Shown: in pieces, positions 26,454 through 29,664 of the stretch
Position numbering within the stretch: the first letter of the stretch is position 1
How the letters are laid out: each line of letters starts with the position of its first letter
Source: CAYTSW01 sp964440605
GTDB taxonomy: Bacteria; Planctomycetota; Phycisphaerae; Phycisphaerales; UBA1924
Length of the DNA: 29,664 bases
NCBI GenBank assembly: GCA_964440605.1
Contig: CAYTSW010000020.1
Span: forward strand, 1 to 29,664
Reading direction: 5' to 3'
Made by a program: the position numbers and the translations under genes
The notes under the pieces: generated by a model
Seen by the model: the letters and a program-made list of their open reading frames with translations, nothing else
What the model was told of the DNA's origin: nothing
Database searches by the model: none

Positions 26454-26512
26454 CACCGGGCGCGGGCCCGGTGATCTTCACAACTCAGCAAACGCCGGGC
26501 GCAAGCCCGGTG
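26454..26512. repeat. Two REP-like hairpins in tandem after the SDR gene
   Basis: Copy 1 (26454-26473) has the 8-base stem CACCGGGC/GCCCGGTG with a GCGG loop. Copy 2 (26493-26512) has stem CGCCGGGC/GCCCGGTG with one G-U pair and a GCAA loop. Both are followed by GATC and they are separated by 19 bases. They begin right after the SDR stop. Confidence 0.85.
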
Positions 26513-26564
26513 ATCAGTGAACTCCCGATCCCAACGCCTCCACCCGCACCCCTACAGTCCCCCG

Positions 26565-29552
26565 ATGGACCGAGTGCAGAGCGTTACCCTCGCCCCCGAC
26601 ATCATCGAGAAGCGGCACGCCGAGACCCTCCGCGAGCGCCTGCGGGGTGAGGTGCGCACCGATCGCCACAACCGCATGCTCTACGCCACCGACGCGAGCA
26701 TCTACCAGACCGAGCCCCTCGCCGTCGTCATCCCCGCCGACACCGCCGACACCCTCGAGGCCATCCGCTACTGCCACGAGCACGGCCTGCCCATGCTCCC
26801 CCGCGGCGGCGGCACGTCCCTCGCCGGACAGGGCGTCAGCCGCGCCGTAATCATCGACTCCGGCGCCTACTGCCGCGCCCTGCTCTCCATCGACGACGAC
26901 GCCGACGCCTGCGATGTTGAGCCCGGCCTGACCATCGACGACCTCAACGACGAACTCCGTCGCCGCGGCATCGAACGCTTCTTCGCGCCCGACCCCTCGA
27001 CCGCCAAGCAGTGCGCCATCGGCGGGGCGATCGGCAATAACGCCGCCGGCACGCGCTCCATCAAGTACGGACGCACCAGCGAGTCCATCCTCGGCCTCGA
27101 CGTTGCCCTCGCCGATGGGCACGTCGTCCGCCTCGATGACCAGCCGTCGGATGACCCGCGCGTGAACGAGCTTCGCACCGGAGTCGCCGGGCTCTGCCGC
27201 GACCACGCGCAGCTCATCCGCGAGCGTTTCCCCAAGACCCTCCGCCGCAACGCCGGGTATGCACTCGACATCATCCTTGCGCAGATCGACGCCGGTGTCC
27301 CCGACGATCGGCTCAACCTTGCGCCGCTGCTCTGCGGCTCCGAGGGCACGCTCGGCTTCGTCACCCGCGCCCGCCTGAAGCTGCACGAAACGCCAAAGGC
27401 CAAGGGCCTGGCGGTGGTCGGCTTCTCCGATCTCGACGCGGCGATCGAAGCCGTCCCGCGCCTGCTCGAACTCGGCCCCAGCGCCGTCGAGTTGCTCGAT
27501 GACCTGGTCATCGGCCTCGCCCGCACGAACCTGGAATACACGCGCTACGTCGAACGCATGCCCGCGCCGACCGACGGCGGCGAGCTCAAAGCCGTGCTCT
27601 ACGTCGAGTTCTTCGAACCCTCAGCCGAAGCGCTCGAGAACAAGATCGCTCGCGTCCACGACACCGCCCGAGCGTTGCCCGCCGGCGCGAAGGTGCTCGT
27701 CCTCGAAGACGGCCCGCAGATGGCCGGCGCCCTCAAGCTCCGCAAGGCCGGCGAGCCGCTGCTGCACGCGATCCCCGGCAGCCGCAAGCCCCTGGGATTC
27801 ATCGAGGACAACGCCGTGCCCGTCGAAAACCTCGGGGAGTTCGTTCGCGAGCTGCGCGCGATCATCGAGCGTGAAGGTACGCGCGGCGCGTTCTACGCCC
27901 ACGCCTCCGTCGGCGTGCTGCACGTGCGGCCCCTGCTCGACCTGCGCAGCGACGCCGACACCGCCGCCATGGAGCGCATCGCGGTCGAAACCGCCGACCT
28001 TGCCCAACGCCTCGGCGGCGTCATGTCCGGCGAGCACGGCGACGGCAAGGCACGCGGTCCGCTGCTCGAACGCCTCTACGGCCCCGAGCTCATGCACGCC
28101 TTCCGACAACTCAAAGCGCTGTTCGATCCCAGCGGCCTGCTCAACCCGGGCAACATCGTCCGCCCCGGCACCATCGCCTCCATCCACGAATCGACACGCG
28201 TCCGCCCGCGCGACCGCAATCTGTCTTATCCCAACGTCGACACCTTTTTCGACTACACCGCCGAGCACGGCTTCGACCACGCCGTCGAGATGTGCAACGG
28301 CGCCGGCGTCTGCCGCAAGACCCACTCGGGCACCATGTGCCCCTCCTACATGGGCACGCTCGACGAACGCCACTCCACCCGAGGCCGCGGCAACGCCCTG
28401 CGCCTGGCCATCAGCGGCCAACTCAACGACGACGGCACCGACCCCAAGTGGAACGACGAGGGCACGCTCGACACGCTCCGGCTCTGCCTCTCGTGCAAGG
28501 CCTGCAAGACCGAGTGCCCCAGCAATGTCGACGTTGCGCAGTATAAGGCCGAATACCTCGCCCAGTCGTACCGCGACGCCGGCAGGACGCCGCTCGCCGC
28601 CCGCGTCTTCGGCCATGTGCGCACGCTCAACAAGCTCGGCTCCGCCTTCGCGCCCCTCAGCAACTGGGTCGCCAACGCAAAGCCCAACCGCTTCATCGCC
28701 GATCGCGTGCTGGGCCTGGCCAAGCAGCGCACGCTCCCGGCGTTCGACCGCTCGCTCTTCGCCCAGCTCCGCAAAGCCGCCTGGTACAACCGCGACCTGC
28801 CTACCGACGCACCCCGCGTGCTGCTCTACGCCGACTGCTTTACGACGTACAACGACCCGCGCATCGGCGTCGCCGCCGCAAAGCTGCTCAACGCCTGCGG
28901 CCTGCGCGTCGAGGTCATCGACGCCGGTTGTTGTGGCCGGGCGGCGATCAGCACCGGACTCCTCGACGAGGCCCGCGTCTGGTCCGAACGCGGTTCCCGC
29001 ATCCTCGACGACGCGCTGAACGCCGACGACCACACGCTCGGTGTCGTCGCCTGCGAGCCGAGCTGCCTCAGCGCGATGAAGGACGAGTGGCGCAAGTTTG
29101 CCCGCACACCAAAGGACGGCCGCGAGCGCGCCGAGCGCGTCGCCCAGCGCGCCTGGATGGTCGAAGACTTCGTGCACAAGCACTGGGACGAGCTGCCCCG
29201 CACGCCTCGCTTCGCGCAGCCGCCCGGTCGTGTCGTCGTGCACGGGCACTGCCACCAGAAGGCCCTCTGGGGCGCCGAGACGTCGGCCCACCTGCTCGAA
29301 CGTGCGTTCCCCGATCGCGTCACCGTGCTCGACACCGGCTGCTGCGGCATGGCGGGCAGCTTCGGCTACACCGCCGACCGCTACGACCTCTCCATGACCA
29401 TCGGCGAGCTCGCCCTCTTCCCCGCCGCCCGAGAGCTCGACGCCGACGACGCCCTCGTCGCCCCCGGCACGAGCTGTCGTCACCAGGTCCATGACGGCAC
29501 GAAGCGCCACGCCCTGCACCCCGTCGAACTGCTCGCCCAACGCCTCGACTGA
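26565..29552 (+). CDS. FAD-linked oxidase with Fe-S and CCG domains, YdiJ/D-2-hydroxyacid dehydrogenase type
   Basis: A 995-residue flavin and iron-sulfur dehydrogenase, close to the 1018 of E. coli YdiJ. Order: FAD-binding domain (about 45-270) with the pyrophosphate loop PRGGGTSLAGQ (79-89) and IGNNAAG; FAD-oxidase C-terminal domain (about 270-545) ending in GEHGDGK and LNPGNI; a ferredoxin-like module with CNGAGVC from C577, MCPSY, and CX2CX2CX3CP at C641-P652; then two CCG domains with CCG at 789-791 and 926-928, which bind cofactor in heterodisulfide-reductase-like proteins. It likely oxidises a D-2-hydroxyacid such as 2-hydroxyglutarate or lactate and passes electrons to the membrane pool; the substrate is not decidable here. 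ATG 26565 is chosen over GTG 26517, which sits beside the hairpin repeat. No clear ribosome site. Confidence 0.92.
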   Translation: MDRVQSVTLAPDIIEKRHAETLRERLRGEVRTDRHNRMLYATDASIYQTEPLAVVIPADTADTLEAIRYCHEHGLPMLPRGGGTSLAGQGVSRAVIIDSGAYCRALLSIDDDADACDVEPGLTIDDLNDELRRRGIERFFAPDPSTAKQCAIGGAIGNNAAGTRSIKYGRTSESILGLDVALADGHVVRLDDQPSDDPRVNELRTGVAGLCRDHAQLIRERFPKTLRRNAGYALDIILAQIDAGVPDDRLNLAPLLCGSEGTLGFVTRARLKLHETPKAKGLAVVGFSDLDAAIEAVPRLLELGPSAVELLDDLVIGLARTNLEYTRYVERMPAPTDGGELKAVLYVEFFEPSAEALENKIARVHDTARALPAGAKVLVLEDGPQMAGALKLRKAGEPLLHAIPGSRKPLGFIEDNAVPVENLGEFVRELRAIIEREGTRGAFYAHASVGVLHVRPLLDLRSDADTAAMERIAVETADLAQRLGGVMSGEHGDGKARGPLLERLYGPELMHAFRQLKALFDPSGLLNPGNIVRPGTIASIHESTRVRPRDRNLSYPNVDTFFDYTAEHGFDHAVEMCNGAGVCRKTHSGTMCPSYMGTLDERHSTRGRGNALRLAISGQLNDDGTDPKWNDEGTLDTLRLCLSCKACKTECPSNVDVAQYKAEYLAQSYRDAGRTPLAARVFGHVRTLNKLGSAFAPLSNWVANAKPNRFIADRVLGLAKQRTLPAFDRSLFAQLRKAAWYNRDLPTDAPRVLLYADCFTTYNDPRIGVAAAKLLNACGLRVEVIDAGCCGRAAISTGLLDEARVWSERGSRILDDALNADDHTLGVVACEPSCLSAMKDEWRKFARTPKDGRERAERVAQRAWMVEDFVHKHWDELPRTPRFAQPPGRVVVHGHCHQKALWGAETSAHLLERAFPDRVTVLDTGCCGMAGSFGYTADRYDLSMTIGELALFPAARELDADDALVAPGTSCRHQVHDGTKRHALHPVELLAQRLD

Positions 29553-29632
29553 ATCCGCCACGTCTTTCTAGGACACCTCAAGCGCGGGACTCGGTCGCCG
29601 TGCGTGCGCCCTGTAGCGGCGTGGAGGACGCG

Positions 29633-29664
29633 ATGAGGCCGCGCCCGCGTCACCCGCCCAACCC
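29633..29664 (+). CDS. Possible start of a further gene, cut by the window edge
   Basis: ATG at 29633 with GGAGG at 29623-29627, 5 bases upstream, and an open frame (MRPRPRHPPN) to the edge. Too short to identify; rests on the ribosome site alone. Confidence 0.3.
   Translation, partial: MRPRPRHPPN

Noticed and set aside
27621..29561. A 646-codon minus-strand frame opposite the YdiJ-type gene
   Set aside because: Composition shadow; the plus-strand frame carries FAD, Fe-S and CCG motifs throughout.

Overview
The window is a GC-rich, densely coding bacterial chromosome segment. Gene content points to a planctomycete, probably Phycisphaerae-like, but this is inferred from style rather than a marker gene. 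The pointers are a fused type I 3-dehydroquinate dehydratase/shikimate dehydrogenase, RNase Y, a double zinc-ribbon membrane protein, a long-insert acyl carrier protein between two dehydratase-like genes, and GNRA-loop hairpin repeats between genes. I saw no tRNA, rRNA, CRISPR array or insertion sequence.

Region 1 (1-14399) is part of a type VI secretion (T6SS) locus, or a T6SS-like machine, read rightwards. In order it encodes a Ser/Thr kinase open to the window edge, a tail-anchored FHA protein, a TssJ-like lipoprotein, a very large pseudokinase-TM-FGE/lectin-fold protein, a small lipoprotein on the other strand, an unrecognised 207-residue protein, a TssL-TssM fusion and a TagF-like protein. 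The trans-envelope membrane complex (TssJ, TssL, TssM) and the post-translational control layer (kinase, FHA, TagF) are therefore together. Sheath, tube and baseplate genes are not in the window and may lie to the left. A 100-N gap at 4524-4623 breaks the giant gene. The 55 bases on each side of the gap are identical, and collapsing them restores one uninterrupted 1506-residue reading frame, so the frameshift looks like an assembly artefact.

Region 2 (14416-19781) is housekeeping: rlmN with an unusual in-frame insertion carrying a REP-like hairpin; convergent purM behind a zinc-ribbon membrane gene; then a divergent fatty-acid-type trio (FabZ-like dehydratase, long ACP with a good sigma-70 promoter, second dehydratase-like hotdog protein).

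Region 3 (19443-23281) is a leftward set: ABC-2 type permease, fused aroDE and a small DUF5658-like membrane protein, with gaps of about 20 bases that suggest one operon.

Region 4 (23282-29664) starts with a 579-base non-coding leader upstream of rny (RNase Y). It is followed by an SDR-family epimerase and a 995-residue FAD/Fe-S dehydrogenase of the YdiJ type, with three hairpin repeats in the spaces between. A possible new gene begins at the right edge.
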